A DNA stretch of 64,000 nt from positions 602,812-666,811 of the forward strand of contig JADQAV010000038.1 in the NCBI GenBank assembly GCA_019775845.1, in the 5' to 3' direction. Shown one piece after another: positions 9,501 to 18,687 of the stretch. Numbering within the stretch: the stretch's first letter is position 1; every line of letters starts with the position of its first letter. The position numbers and the translations under genes were made by a program. The stretch comes from Myrmaecium sp. VS I D KN 1. Its lineage: Eukaryota; Ascomycota; Dothideomycetes; Valsariales; Valsariaceae. Under the pieces are notes generated by a model. The model saw nothing but the letters and a program-made list of their open reading frames with translations. It searched no databases and was not told where the DNA came from.

Positions 9501-11969
9501 AAGAGTCGCGTTGATAGCTTCGAGCTGGTTTGGCCGGAAACCCTGCAGGCCGAAACGATGGAGAAGAACACGCTTGACTTCGTTCGACCACGGATGATTC
9601 ATCAGAGCCGCCGTCATAGACGAGCGACCTTTCGCGGGGGTTCGTTTGGCAGGTGGCTCTTGCGCAGGTTTTGCCTGCCGTATGATCGCGCTGGTGTGAT
9701 CGCCGAAAACATATTTATCCGTCTCTTCCCAGCTCACTGTGCTTCCGAACGTGCGATTCTCGACGTCTTCGGCGACATCGAGCATTTCCGGATCGAATTC
9801 GTCGAAGTCATCTTCATCATCTCTCACCGGCGTAGCCATCCGGTTGCTGAAGACTGCTTCGTCCTCATCGGACTCAATAAGCTGGGGGATATCATCGGGC
9901 ATATCCGGAGGCGGGAACCAATGGTCGCGAGGTCTGGGGCGGCTTTCCTCAGCAAACTTCCCTGGTATAGAAGGTGTCCTCGTCTGCTTCAGCGATGGTA
10001 ACTTCTGCTCGTTCGCACGGGAATCGGACTGCTTGAGCAATCGAGAAGAGGGCGTGTTGACATCGTTCGAAGGTGGTTGGGGGGAGGTAATTCGTATCGG
10101 TGATGCGGCAAATCGGGTCTTCTTTGAGGGAGACCTGGGTCTTGGAGCCGGAAGCTGAGTCTGTTGCACGAACTCGGTTTGCTTAATCGTGCTCGAGCTG
10201 GACAGCCCAGTGGCACTATGGCTGTCGAACACTGGCGTAACCTGCGTAGATTCGACAACAACATATTTGGAGCGCACTTCCTGTATTTCTTTCAATGTCC
10301 CTAGGCTTGTGAGCAGATCAGCAGCACCCAAGCAATCAACCATCTCCGCCTCGATCTCTTTCACAACGGCAATGGCCTTCTTATTTGCAACCTGGAGTTC
10401 ATCATCCGGCTCTATGCCATCCGTGAATGCAGCGATGATGCGTCTCTTCAGCTCCTCTTTCTCCTGACTCGGCTTGATGTACCTCTGGCGTAGCTCAAGC
10501 AGTCTTTCCAGCGCTTCGCGACATTGCTTGGTGCGTTGGATCTCCTCTCTCAGCTCCGGTGGAATGGGCTCTTCGGCTGCTACCACCTGGTAACACTGAT
10601 TTCCCAGATTCGCGGATTGTCGACTGAGGTACTGTAGATAGGCTGCTATATCGTCATCAGCCCAGGTCATGAAGCTTTTAACAATGTCGGAGTTCTGCTT
10701 CATTTGATGCCCGTCGCCTGTACTGGCAGAAGAAGGGACGTCTTGAAACTTTGCAGGAGAATTTTGCTTGAAGGGTGATGTAGCAGAGGCCTGCACACTC
10801 GGCAGCCGAGCAGACCTAGGAACGATCGGCCGCTCCACGTTGGAGAGGCCTGAGTTCGTCCGAGACGGGCTTCTGTGTCTAGATACAGCAGGAGATGGTT
10901 CAGCTCTGGAAAGTTTGGAAGGGGAGGTGTTCGCGCGCATCTTCGACGGACTCTCCAAGATGGCCTCCGGTTGTGTCTCCAGAGATCCGGACTCCACATC
11001 GTCATCCTCTTCCTCGGAGTCTCCAATGACCGTAAAATGAGGTCTGTGCTTAACGGGCGACGGCCGTCGTCTATCATGTTGGACCCGCTTCGGCGGATTG
11101 CTCACCACCGAGGGAACCCTGCTCAACTGTTTCCGTTTGCGAGGTTCCAATTCGATGCTCGTCCCGGTGGTATCGAAGTCCGCATCCTCGCCATACTCAT
11201 CATCCTGCTGCGCGCTATCGTCACCAGCAGTGGTAGACTCGGTAGATTCCTCGACGGCGTTGCCAGCTACTTGGCTATACGGAGGCGGCGGATCGGATGG
11301 AATCCCATCGACAGGAGTAAAGCGGCCAACCGTCGAACTGGTCGTGTTCGGAGCATTGATGCGTCGAGTGACAGTGCGTATCCCCGGGAGGTCGGCCTCA
11401 AATTCGCTGCTCTTTCTCTTTCTTCGGTTGCTGACGGCGACAGGGCTTGATCCTGGTTCGCCAGTCAAATCAATGGCTTCTATTTCCCAAGTATCTTGAC
11501 GCTCGTTTTTCGGTGCTGCCGATACCTCCCGTGCGGCCTTGACTGGCGACTGCCGGACGTATGAAGCAAACTCCTCCTGTCGATGGGTACTGACATGTCG
11601 GTCGGTGGCGGTCGATGTGGCACCGTATGAAGCACTTCCAGGCGTCTTCGTCCGAAGCAAAGCTTGCGAGAGCAGCCGGGGCTTCACAGCCGAGTTCGGT
11701 TCGGTCCTCAACCGAGCCATGTCGACCGCTGTGCCCGGTACTTCCTGGCCGGTGTGCGCTTCGACCGGCGGCGGCGACAGATGTGGGCGGTGTTCGAGTA
11801 CTCGACTTTGCGACAAAGGAGCATCGTTCGGGGTTAAAGATATTTCGTCAACCGGACGGCTGGTGGAAGGCGCTGTATCGGTCGACGGTACAAGGGGAGT
11901 CTGTGGCGGAATGAAGGGCTTCTCCGATAGCAACCAGGCGAGCTGTTCTCGAAGGTTGTTCCTCGTCAT
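6561..11969 (-). CDS. RecQ family ATP-dependent DNA helicase (Sgs1/BLM/QDE-3 type)
   Basis: An uninterrupted frame of 1802 residues when started at the ATG at 11969. I chose it over the upstream in-frame ATG at 12164 because the protein then begins MTRNNLREQLAWLLSEKP, which resembles the N-terminus of fungal Sgs1-type helicases. A long acidic, Ser/Pro-rich N-terminal half precedes the helicase core. Walker A is GGGKSLCYQ (about residues 833-841) and Walker B is DEAH (about 945); the RecQ motif (ETGRAGRDG), zinc-binding Cys cluster, winged-helix RQC and an HRDC domain (about 1440-1545) follow in order. The C-terminus is unusual: acidic runs (DDDDDDDYGEF) and a long Gly-rich tail ending in a polyglycine run. 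Such helicases unwind DNA with Top3-Rmi1 in homologous recombination and replication restart, and the Neurospora homologue QDE-3 is also needed for quelling. No intron is visible. Confidence 0.93.
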   Translation of the reverse strand: MTRNNLREQLAWLLSEKPFIPPQTPLVPSTDTAPSTSRPVDEISLTPNDAPLSQSRVLEHRPHLSPPPVEAHTGQEVPGTAVDMARLRTEPNSAVKPRLLSQALLRTKTPGSASYGATSTATDRHVSTHRQEEFASYVRQSPVKAAREVSAAPKNERQDTWEIEAIDLTGEPGSSPVAVSNRRKRKSSEFEADLPGIRTVTRRINAPNTTSSTVGRFTPVDGIPSDPPPPYSQVAGNAVEESTESTTAGDDSAQQDDEYGEDADFDTTGTSIELEPRKRKQLSRVPSVVSNPPKRVQHDRRRPSPVKHRPHFTVIGDSEEEDDDVESGSLETQPEAILESPSKMRANTSPSKLSRAEPSPAVSRHRSPSRTNSGLSNVERPIVPRSARLPSVQASATSPFKQNSPAKFQDVPSSASTGDGHQMKQNSDIVKSFMTWADDDIAAYLQYLSRQSANLGNQCYQVVAAEEPIPPELREEIQRTKQCREALERLLELRQRYIKPSQEKEELKRRIIAAFTDGIEPDDELQVANKKAIAVVKEIEAEMVDCLGAADLLTSLGTLKEIQEVRSKYVVVESTQVTPVFDSHSATGLSSSSTIKQTEFVQQTQLPAPRPRSPSKKTRFAASPIRITSPQPPSNDVNTPSSRLLKQSDSRANEQKLPSLKQTRTPSIPGKFAEESRPRPRDHWFPPPDMPDDIPQLIESDEDEAVFSNRMATPVRDDEDDFDEFDPEMLDVAEDVENRTFGSTVSWEETDKYVFGDHTSAIIRQAKPAQEPPAKRTPAKGRSSMTAALMNHPWSNEVKRVLLHRFGLQGFRPNQLEAINATLGGKDVFVLMPTGGGKSLCYQLPALVSSGKTRGVTIVISPLLSLMQDQVQHLRAIGAQAFFINGECSADHRRFVMNALQEPDVEQFIQLLYVTPEMLSKNQSMINAFLALHRRDRLARIVIDEAHCVSQWGHDFRPDYKALGEVRRQFPGVPVMALTATATANVKLDTIHNLGIEGCKTFTQSFNRPNLTYEIRQKGKEKEVLASIAETITRMYPGKCGIVYALSRKKCESIAEQLRKEHRIKAAHYHAGMPAQEKNKVQEEWQAGKHNVIVATIAFGMGIDKPDVRFVIHHSIPKSLEGYYQETGRAGRDGKRSGCYLYYGYQDATILKKMIKDGDGSFEQQERQIQMLRNVIQYCENTTDCRRVQVLSYFSEHFRREDCHRSCDNCNSTSKFEDRDLTEYAASAIDLVRKIKHEQVTLLHCVDVFRGAKSKKITNLGHNELLEYGIGAEFERGDAERLFHRLIVEDALDVDRVVNRSGFPTEYVILGKNCNLFGPGRRSLTLHVRVSPTKLKSKPATKTTSTKKKGATGVAAAKADYPISTYVSSPIQAASRRRKAKLVQDDSDVEIHPNGYLKDSFVVDDDAKDSADDDFEPVRDRRPIKPPKPIKPAKPARPVNTAPRQLRKELGPPIVLNGPASGLSESRRYVMEGFMELGKNVGRKILVDKSLREVPFSDTILQEMFIRTPKNVEELMQIPHIRPEMARHYGPRFLGLLRQAEQQLGDIERTTAKEQRGTRPEPRPARQRGNPFVIDEADPDGDEEDEEASEEEDEDERPADPNHEVVNLVSDDDDDDDYGEFPSSDPSEAFAEEEFDEVAAAAMAAAADDQRSSYFVSASVPAPAPAPYQPPAAVRAFNARASQFETNLPGAAATTGSNSGTTTSRAGAGRYAKAARSGGGRRSGSGYGAYQRKGAAHSSRSRTSGGAAGGVAKKKGVARKRSGATTTTTTVARGGSWGGGGGRGYGGGGGGGGGGGIGMMPV

Positions 11970-13066
11970 GAGGACAGTGCTATGTCCATTCGTTATCCGG
12001 CATGAGGGTATCCGCTGCACTCTCTTGCCAAGGGACAACGAGCCGGGGTGTTTGTCGGGGACGTTTGTACTCCGGATGTTTCTTCGTGCTGTGCCTAATC
12101 TTTGAACCCCTCGCGACAATCGCGTCCGTTCACGCGTGGCCCGGTAGATCTTCGGCCATGACAATCAAACCGGATCGATTGCTGCCTTGATGCCCCGCTG
12201 CCTTTCTGCCTTGCTGCCTCGATGCCTCACAGCCTTACACATTTCCTTGCATTCACATAAACACGTTCCAGAGACGCCTCTACAAATAGGGAATCAAGAC
12301 TTTAAGGGTATCTTCAAAGGTAGTCAGTTCAAATCAAGAAGCCTGGGTGATGATACTAGTAGAGGGTTGGCCCTTCAGATTCGCCTTGTTCCTCTCTGGA
12401 GTCCATTCGATATACTGGCTGCTGTCATCTCTTCCGAGTGGACAACAATCGAAGAAGCTCTCACTATCGCCTCCAATATACCATCAATAGTACAGTAGTA
12501 TGTACTATCTAGTACAGTAGAGTGACTATCAAAAAAGCGACTCTCACCTTTCCCGAATTCCACGTCTGTTTCATTAAATATCCCCCGCATAGGAACTCCC
12601 CCACTCCTCAGAGTCCGTCCCGCCGTCTTCTCACACCACGCTACCGGTATAAAAATGGGCCACTGCAGTACCTACGGCGCCGGACCGAAGAAGAAGGATG
12701 CGGACGGGAGCTATTTATAAGATATAGCGTTGGTGATGACGACCTCAGCGTCTGCTTCTCCGCCCCCGCCGCTTCCACCGCATCCGCCCCCGCCATCCGG
12801 AGGGGTCCCGGCCGAGAAATAGCATCAAATCCCAACGACGACAACGTTCACTAGTGATAGTGGGGAAGATATCACATGCACTCCTGCCTGTCTGCCAACG
12901 CTATATATCTACTGTATGTACTCCCAGCAGCCTCGGAACCTTTCAACACCTCATCTCCTTCCGATTACTAGAACTCGTGGTTGGATACGTCAGCCAGCCA
13001 TCCCACCACTGCCAGCAAAGAGCCACGAAGAACAAGAGCATATAGCATGACCACGAACCCACCAAC
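11970..13066. promoter_or_regulatory. Divergent promoter region between RecQ and PLP decarboxylase
   Basis: The interval lies between the two divergent start codons and holds no convincing gene. TATA-like words TATAAAAA (12648-12655) and TATTTATAA (12712-12720) lie 412-420 and 347-355 bases before the decarboxylase ATG. If the RecQ start were instead at 12164, the first 195 bases would be coding. Confidence 0.5.
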
Positions 13067-14659
13067 ATGCTTCCAACACCAGAGGACAAACAGGCCATCG
13101 CCTCCGCCCGCGCCGAGCTGAACGCAAGCTACACGACCTCCAATGACAACGAGCCAACCCACGTCCTCCCCAGCGCGGCCGCCCTCGCCCGCGCGCAGGA
13201 GAAGCTCATCACGCACCTCCCCTCCGCCGGCCTGGGCGTCCCAGCAACGATCCAGCACCTGCAAGACGACATTGTGCCCGCGCTGAACGCGAACTCGCGG
13301 TCGACGGTCTACTACGGCTTCGTGACGGGCGGGGCGACGCCCGTCGCCAGCCTGGCCGACAACCTCGTCACCGCCCACGACCAGAACGTGCAGGTGCACC
13401 TGCCGGCCGAGAGCGTCGCGACCGCGGTCGAGGACGGCGCGCTCGTCCAGCTGTGCGAGCTGCTCGCCCTCGACCCGGCCTGCTGGGCCCATCGCACCCT
13501 CACCACCGGCGCCACCGCCGGCAACGTCGCCGGCCTCGCCCTCGGCCGCGAGTTCGTCGTCGCCGAGGCCACCTCCGCCGTCCAGGGCACCTCCGCCCCG
13601 GCCGTCTCCAGCGTCGGCGAGCTGGGCCTGTACGCCGCCATGCGCGCCGCCGGCCTCGACCGCATCCAGATCCTGACCACGACGCCGCACGCCAGCCTCA
13701 GCAAGGCCGCCAGCGTCGTCGGGCTCGGCCGGGCGGCCGTGCAGGACGTCGGCCTCCCCGACGCCCCCCACCGCTTCGACTGGGCCCGTCTCGAGGCCGC
13801 CCTCAAGACCCCCCGCACCGCCAGCATCGTCGCCGTCAGCTGCGGCGAGGTCAACGCGGGCCGGTACTCCACCGACGGCCGCGCTGGCCCCGCCACCGAT
13901 ATGCGCGCCCTCCGCCAGCTCTGCGACCTCCACGGCGCCTGGATCCACGTCGACGGTGCCTTCGGCATCTTCGCCCGCCTCCTCGACGGCGTTGACAGGG
14001 GCGCCGAAGGCCCGTACGCCTCCCTCCTCGCCGGCACCGGCGACATCCACCTCGCCGACAGCATCGCCGGCGACTGCCACAAGCTCCTTAACGTCCCCTA
14101 CGACTGCGGCTTCTTCCTTTCCCGCCACCCGTCCCTCGCCCCGCTCGTCTTCCAAAACCCAAACGCCGCCTACCTCTCCGACAGCGGAGCCGGAGGGGCC
14201 GCCGCCACCATCCCTTCCCCGCTTCACATCGGCCTGGAAAACTCCCGCCGCTTCCGCGCCCTGCCCGTCTACGCCACCCTCGCCGCCTACGGCCGCGCTG
14301 GCTACCGGGCCATGCTCGAGCGCCAGGTCACCCTCGCCCGTCGCATCGCCGTTTTCCTGCACGCCCACCCGGCCTACGAGCTACTCCCGGCCCGGGCCCC
14401 GACGGCGGCCGAGGCCGAGGTCGTCGCCGATATCTTCATCGTTGTGCTGTTTCGGGCGCGGGATGCCCGGCTGAACGCCGAGCTCGTCCGGCGGATCAAT
14501 GGCGGCCGGGAGATCTACGTTTCCGGCACGGCATGGGAGGGCCGACCGGCGGCCCGGTTCGCGGTGAGCAATTGGCGCGTCGATGTCCAGCGGGATCTGG
14601 CGAGGGTGAAGAGGGTGCTGGAGAAGGCTGTCGCGGAGGAAGATGTGTTAGCCGTCTAG
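13067..14659 (+). CDS. Pyridoxal-phosphate-dependent group II decarboxylase (aromatic-L-amino-acid/tyrosine decarboxylase-like)
   Basis: Single-exon gene of 530 residues. The N-terminal part has the group II decarboxylase pattern (STVYYGFVTGGATPVASLAD), the middle contains TTGATAGNVAGLALGRE, the phosphate-binding loop region, and the HVDGAFG motif in which Asp contacts the pyridine nitrogen of the cofactor. The Schiff-base lysine is in SIAGDCHKLLNVPYDCG (about residues 338-354). Members remove the alpha-carboxyl of amino acids such as tryptophan, tyrosine, DOPA or glutamate; the substrate cannot be read from the sequence. Coding GC at third positions is extreme, which opens long meaningless frames on the other strand. 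An upstream ATG at 13047 is out of frame. It converges on the repeat-bearing secreted protein gene. Confidence 0.88.
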   Translation: MLPTPEDKQAIASARAELNASYTTSNDNEPTHVLPSAAALARAQEKLITHLPSAGLGVPATIQHLQDDIVPALNANSRSTVYYGFVTGGATPVASLADNLVTAHDQNVQVHLPAESVATAVEDGALVQLCELLALDPACWAHRTLTTGATAGNVAGLALGREFVVAEATSAVQGTSAPAVSSVGELGLYAAMRAAGLDRIQILTTTPHASLSKAASVVGLGRAAVQDVGLPDAPHRFDWARLEAALKTPRTASIVAVSCGEVNAGRYSTDGRAGPATDMRALRQLCDLHGAWIHVDGAFGIFARLLDGVDRGAEGPYASLLAGTGDIHLADSIAGDCHKLLNVPYDCGFFLSRHPSLAPLVFQNPNAAYLSDSGAGGAAATIPSPLHIGLENSRRFRALPVYATLAAYGRAGYRAMLERQVTLARRIAVFLHAHPAYELLPARAPTAAEAEVVADIFIVVLFRARDARLNAELVRRINGGREIYVSGTAWEGRPAARFAVSNWRVDVQRDLARVKRVLEKAVAEEDVLAV

Positions 14660-14861
14660 ATCACGCAAGGTCGAATTGGTAGATGCCTGTCTCTTATGAG
14701 AGGGAAAGGCTTGATGTTGATCGAATATTTGTTACTGGACTCCCTCCGACACGGCAGTTTTCAGACGTCTGGCGCCGTGCATGCTAACTGAACCCCTTGA
14801 CGTCCAAAGTATGTACAAATAGGTAGCCAGGAGAAAAGAAGCAGCCACAGACGTCTATTCC

Positions 14862-16178
14862 TCACAGCAACGCAAAGGCAGCGACCGCCATACCCAGACC
14901 CACAAGCATCATCTTGCCTTGATTCGCGGAAGCGGCGCCAGACTGACTCGTCGTCCGATTATGCAGACTGGCCGGGGTTTCTGATACCGAAAGGTCCCAG
15001 TTAGTCGTAGAAGCACTGGTCACTGACGTGCGGCTGCTGCCGGAGGCCGCGGTGGTGCCGGTCACCTCGAAATAGTATGAGGTGACGATCAGGGTACTTT
15101 TCGGTGATGTTTTCGCAATGGATACCCTCTTGGCTGAAGTTGTAGGGCGGCCAGTCCAAGTATAATTCGAAGGGCTGGCAGTGGCGGATCCGTTAAAGGA
15201 CAGTGGGCCGGTACCCGTAACGTGGCTTCTAATGGAAGAGTTTAAGGCAGCAAGAATATCCGAAGTAGTCGCTGCGCCCTCGCTGTCGGAGGACCGCGCC
15301 GCGCCGATTTCGGACATCCTTGAAGCTGGGATCGTTGTCAAAACCGGGATCGCCGTCAAAGTTGGGATCGCCGTCAAAGTTGGGATCGCCGTCAAAGTTG
15401 GGACCTTCATCAAAGCTGGGATGGTCATCGAAGCCGGGATGGTTCTCGAAGTTGGGATGGTCTTTGAAGCCGGGATGGTCCTCGAAGGTGGGATGGTTGT
15501 TGAAGCTGGAATGGTTGTAGGTGAGGTATGGATGACCGAATCGGACACCGTTAAAGGGTCGAGCGTCACAATGGTAATGCTCCGCGAGGTAGAGGACGGA
15601 GTATATGCAGATCTAGACTCCGTATAATCGCTGGCGGGAGCAGTGCTTGTTTCTAGGGCTTTGGCTGAGTCTTCGGAGGTAGAGCTATCGTGGGTTTCAG
15701 AAATGGTAGGGGAATCGACTTCTGGCGTAGCAAAGACAGGAGGGGCCAGACTGGCGGCGGCAGCGGCGGCAGCGGCAGCGGCAGCAACCTCTTGCCATGC
15801 GATGCTCGACCAAGGATGAGTGCAGTCGATATAAACAGTGGCGCCATTTACCGAGCCGTATGCAGGGCATAACCAAGTCTTGTCGCCGATCAAGGCTCCT
15901 GTACCATCCAAATGAGTTTCCGAGTGGGATCGAGACAACAAGGACGAATGCTTACTGTGGGCATCGCTTCGCTTTGGTAATTCCTCGGTATCGCTCCATG
16001 TCCATATCCGTCGAGGGGAAGATGAAGGTACAGGAAGTGTATCGTTTGGTAGGGGAATGGCAGCGGTACCTGCAGCAGTCAGCTAGTGATTCCGCTTGGC
16101 TTCAGGGCGTTGCTGTTCACCGTAACCAAAGCCAGCAAGGGCACATAGAGCGGCGGAGACACAGACGGAGGGTTTCAT
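14862..16178 (-). CDS. Secreted Ser/Thr-rich protein with hexapeptide repeats and GPI-type tail
   Basis: Three exons on the minus strand: 16121-16178, 15956-16069 and 14862-15898 (402 residues). Exon 1 encodes a signal peptide (MKPSVCVSAALCALAGFGYG). It is followed by a short proline-rich part and a Lys-Arg site (ELPKRSDAH) typical of kexin cleavage. A small Cys-containing segment (GDKTWLCPAYGSVNG, then YIDCTHPW) follows, then an alanine run. Next is a long Ser/Thr-rich region with eleven tandem hexapeptides of type TIPASR/AIPTLT. The C-terminus has small residues followed by a hydrophobic tail (MMLVGLGMAVAAFALL), as expected for GPI anchoring. Intron 1 uses a weak GTGAAC donor but a good GCTGAC branch and CAG acceptor; phases agree across both introns. 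It is probably a cell-wall or surface mannoprotein. No family is recognised. Confidence 0.75.
15324..15521 (-). repeat. Coding minisatellite, eleven 18-bp units
   Basis: Eleven consecutive 18-base units without interruption, each coding a hexapeptide of the form (T/A/K)-(I/V)-P-x-(S/L)-x. Units 3 and 4 are identical, and neighbouring units differ by a few bases. All units keep the frame. The outer copies are more diverged than the central ones, which suggests recent central expansion by slippage or unequal exchange. Confidence 0.9.
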
Positions 16179-17466
16179 GGTGACGGAGAGGAGATGATGT
16201 TGGGATTCGAATACGACGGATCAACGGGATAGCAGATGTTCGAATAAGATGGACGTTGCCGCTGGACTGGAAGAGATGTCTGATGAAGTGATTTTGAAGA
16301 AAGGTTGAGAGAAGCAGAGAATGGAATGCCTTTAAAGATGTTCAGAAGAGAGCTTACCAAAACCTGTCAGTCCAGCAGGTGCGATTCCCGTGCATGTTTC
16401 TGAAGCATCCGAGTTGTTCCAGGAAGGAAGCCCGGCATTGTGGAAGGCGGAAGGAGCGGGACGCGGTTGAGCGTACGCAGTAATTGTGAGGTTACAGCAC
16501 AGTGAGATGGAAGGAAGTGAGAAATCAGCTGAGCCAGGTGTAGCATGAAGTAAGGTAAGCACTGCAGGCCTAGATACACACGGTAGGTACTGTAGGTGAT
16601 AAAGTGCAGTTGGATGTCCGGCGGGGCTGTATGGCTTTGAATACCGAGTGAGTCTCTTGGGATAGTGCCCGCTCTGGCCGTGATATAACAAGACTGCTCG
16701 GGATCTGAAGCTTTTTGCGGACATGAGGGCGCCTAATCCCAGTTGATCCAAGACATGAACGGCACGCAAAAGGAAGGCTTTCTCCCATCCTCCAGCCGCA
16801 AAGCGTATAAGCCTACCTACCGTTCTGGCTCCACCTTGAAACTCGTCCTACGTAACTGTGATTTGATGTTGAGAAATAAGCTGGCTTCCAGTGACCGAGT
16901 CCCGCTGTGATGTCTGATGCGGGCCGTCTTGGAGGTTGTCTAAGTAGGGCGGAAAGACTGTTGACTCCGTCAGGTCGCCGAAGTGAAGGTGCTCGAGGTA
17001 CCGAAAATATAACGAGAGGTGTGACAGAAACCCAGGTCGTTCTCTTACCACCAAGTTACAGAGCAGACATATGTGACAGAAGATGATGAATATACGACGA
17101 AGACGGGACTTTACCTACTAATTCACGCCCCCTCGTATGTACGTTACCTAAGGTACTTAGATACCGTATGTGTGCAGCAAGTCGCTAAGTACCTGACCTA
17201 CCGTGAATGCGATTCCGCTTTCACATGCTTTTGAACGGTGACCGCCTCTGCGTCGCGACTGCCTCTCGCTTCCGCCAGTCTGTCGGTCTCGCCCCGACCC
17301 GTCTATAAAGGCTTCCTCGCCCGCCTCCCTCCCACCTTCTCTACAACCAACTTCCGTCCGCTCGCTCTTTCGACTCGCTCCTACACTGCACCCGATCCTT
17401 CCTGTCATTCATTATCTTCCCTTTCCGTATCAACTCTTTTCAGTCCTTTCATCTCTCCAAGGCAAG
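16179..17466. promoter_or_regulatory. Divergent promoter region between two GPI-type wall protein genes
   Basis: 1288 bases between the start codons of two divergently transcribed secreted-protein genes. A TATA box, TATAAAG, lies at 17304-17310, 157 bases before the + strand ATG, and is followed by a pyrimidine-rich leader. No credible gene is visible inside. Confidence 0.5.
17304..17310 (+). promoter_or_regulatory. TATA box of the RQLSPP-repeat gene
   Basis: TATAAAG 157 bases upstream of the ATG at 17467, followed by C/T-rich leader sequence typical of well-expressed fungal genes. Confidence 0.55.
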
Positions 17467-18687
17467 ATGCAGTTGATCAAACTCGCGGTCGTTCTGGCTG
17501 GCGCTGCTTCCGCAGTCAACGTCATGCTCCCGGTCCAAGGTACGTTGTCAACAACGCATACCCAAACAACAACAGCAACAACTGCAGAACGCAGTCGCCC
17601 CCTTCCTCGCATTCCTTCTCCTTCATCAACCATCCACTGACATTCATCGTTCCCAGGTCAAGAGCTTTCCGCTCGTCAACTTTCACCTCCGACCAAGGCC
17701 AACGGAGCCGAAGCTCGTCAGTTGTCTCCTCCCAAGGACGACGGAGTCGAAGTTCGTCAGTTGTCGCCTCCCACGAAGGGCTTCGAACCAATCGACATCC
17801 GTCAGCTGTCTCCGCCCACTAAAGAAGCTGGTTCTCTGGATGCTCGTCAGCTTTCGCCTCCTGCGAAGGGAAATGGTCTTGACGCTCGTCAGCTCTCTCC
17901 ACCTACCACGGGTGCCAATGCTGGAGACATCAAGGAACGCGATGATACTCTGGATGCGAAGGAGGATGCCAACTTGGCAGTGTCCACCGTCTACACCAAT
18001 GCAGCCGTCACTGTCACGGCCTGTGATGCCACGGTCACCAACTGCCCTGCCGACTCCACCAAGGTCATTACCACCTCGACCTCTTACACCACCATTTGCC
18101 CGATCACGGCTGGTGCTTACACAACCGGTTCGGAGATGGCTGCAGACACGTCCAGTACTACTCCCGCACTCCTTGCCACGACTGCCCCTAGCTTCATGAG
18201 CTCTTCCCCCGGTGTCCAGTCTTCTTCCGAGTTGGCCGGGTCCAGCGTTTCTCAGTCCACCAGGACCCTCCACGAGACTAGCACTGTGTCTTCGGTTGTG
18301 GTCGTCTACGTGACGCGCAAGTCAAGCAGCTCGGAGCTCGCTACCGGCACCTCCAGTTCTTCTGTTGGTGTCACCGAGAGCAGCGCATCTGTTCTTGCTA
18401 CCTCATCTTCTGCAGTTGGCCTTACTGGAAGCAGCTTCCCAGCTCTTGCTACCGCAACTTTGCCGATCAGCGCTGCTGCAGGCACTTCCACGTTCTCACT
18501 CCAGCCATCTGGCTTCGTCTCAAGCGCATCGACCCTGGCTGCTTCGACTAGCAACTCTACTAATTTCACCATGCCGAGCGCCACTCCTATCCAGTTTGAG
18601 GGTTCCGCCAGTAACGCTGCTGGTGCAATGCTCACTGTCGTTGAGGGTATTTTCATCTGTGCCATGTTCATTGGACTCCATTGGTAG
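17467..18687 (+). CDS. Secreted precursor with six RQLSPP repeats, Ser/Thr-rich domain and GPI-type tail
   Basis: Two exons, 17467-17539 and 17657-18687 (367 residues). Exon 1 encodes a signal peptide (MQLIKLAVVLAGAASA). Exon 2 opens with six repeats of 13-15 residues, each containing an invariant RQLSPP preceded by Ala, Val or Ile and followed by a variable acidic/Gly spacer. A segment with TVTACDATVTNCPAD and TSTSYTTICPIT follows, a pattern frequent in fungal GPI-anchored wall proteins, then a long Ser/Thr-rich stalk. The tail is small residues followed by a hydrophobic end (IFICAMFIGLHW), consistent with GPI anchoring, though it ends in His-Trp, which is slightly polar. The conserved Arg before Gln could be a monobasic processing site that would free Gln-starting peptides; classical kexin prefers Lys-Arg. 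Function is unknown. The gene is divergent to another secreted repeat protein. Confidence 0.78.
17669..17930 (+). repeat. Six peptide repeats (RQLSPP core)
   Basis: Six in-frame copies of the core Arg-Gln-Leu-Ser-Pro-Pro at irregular spacing of 13 to 15 codons. Synonymous positions differ between copies while the six-residue core is invariant, which points to selection on the peptide rather than recent DNA duplication. Confidence 0.85.

Noticed and set aside
12968-14368. 466-codon frame antisense to the PLP decarboxylase
   Set aside because: Created by the extreme third-position GC of the real gene; composition is Gly/Ala/Asp/Glu-rich without motifs, while the + strand has complete decarboxylase motifs.
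16195-16220. tRNA B-box-like ATTCGAATCCC on the minus strand
   Set aside because: No matching A box or cloverleaf arms at the right distance; lies in a promoter region.
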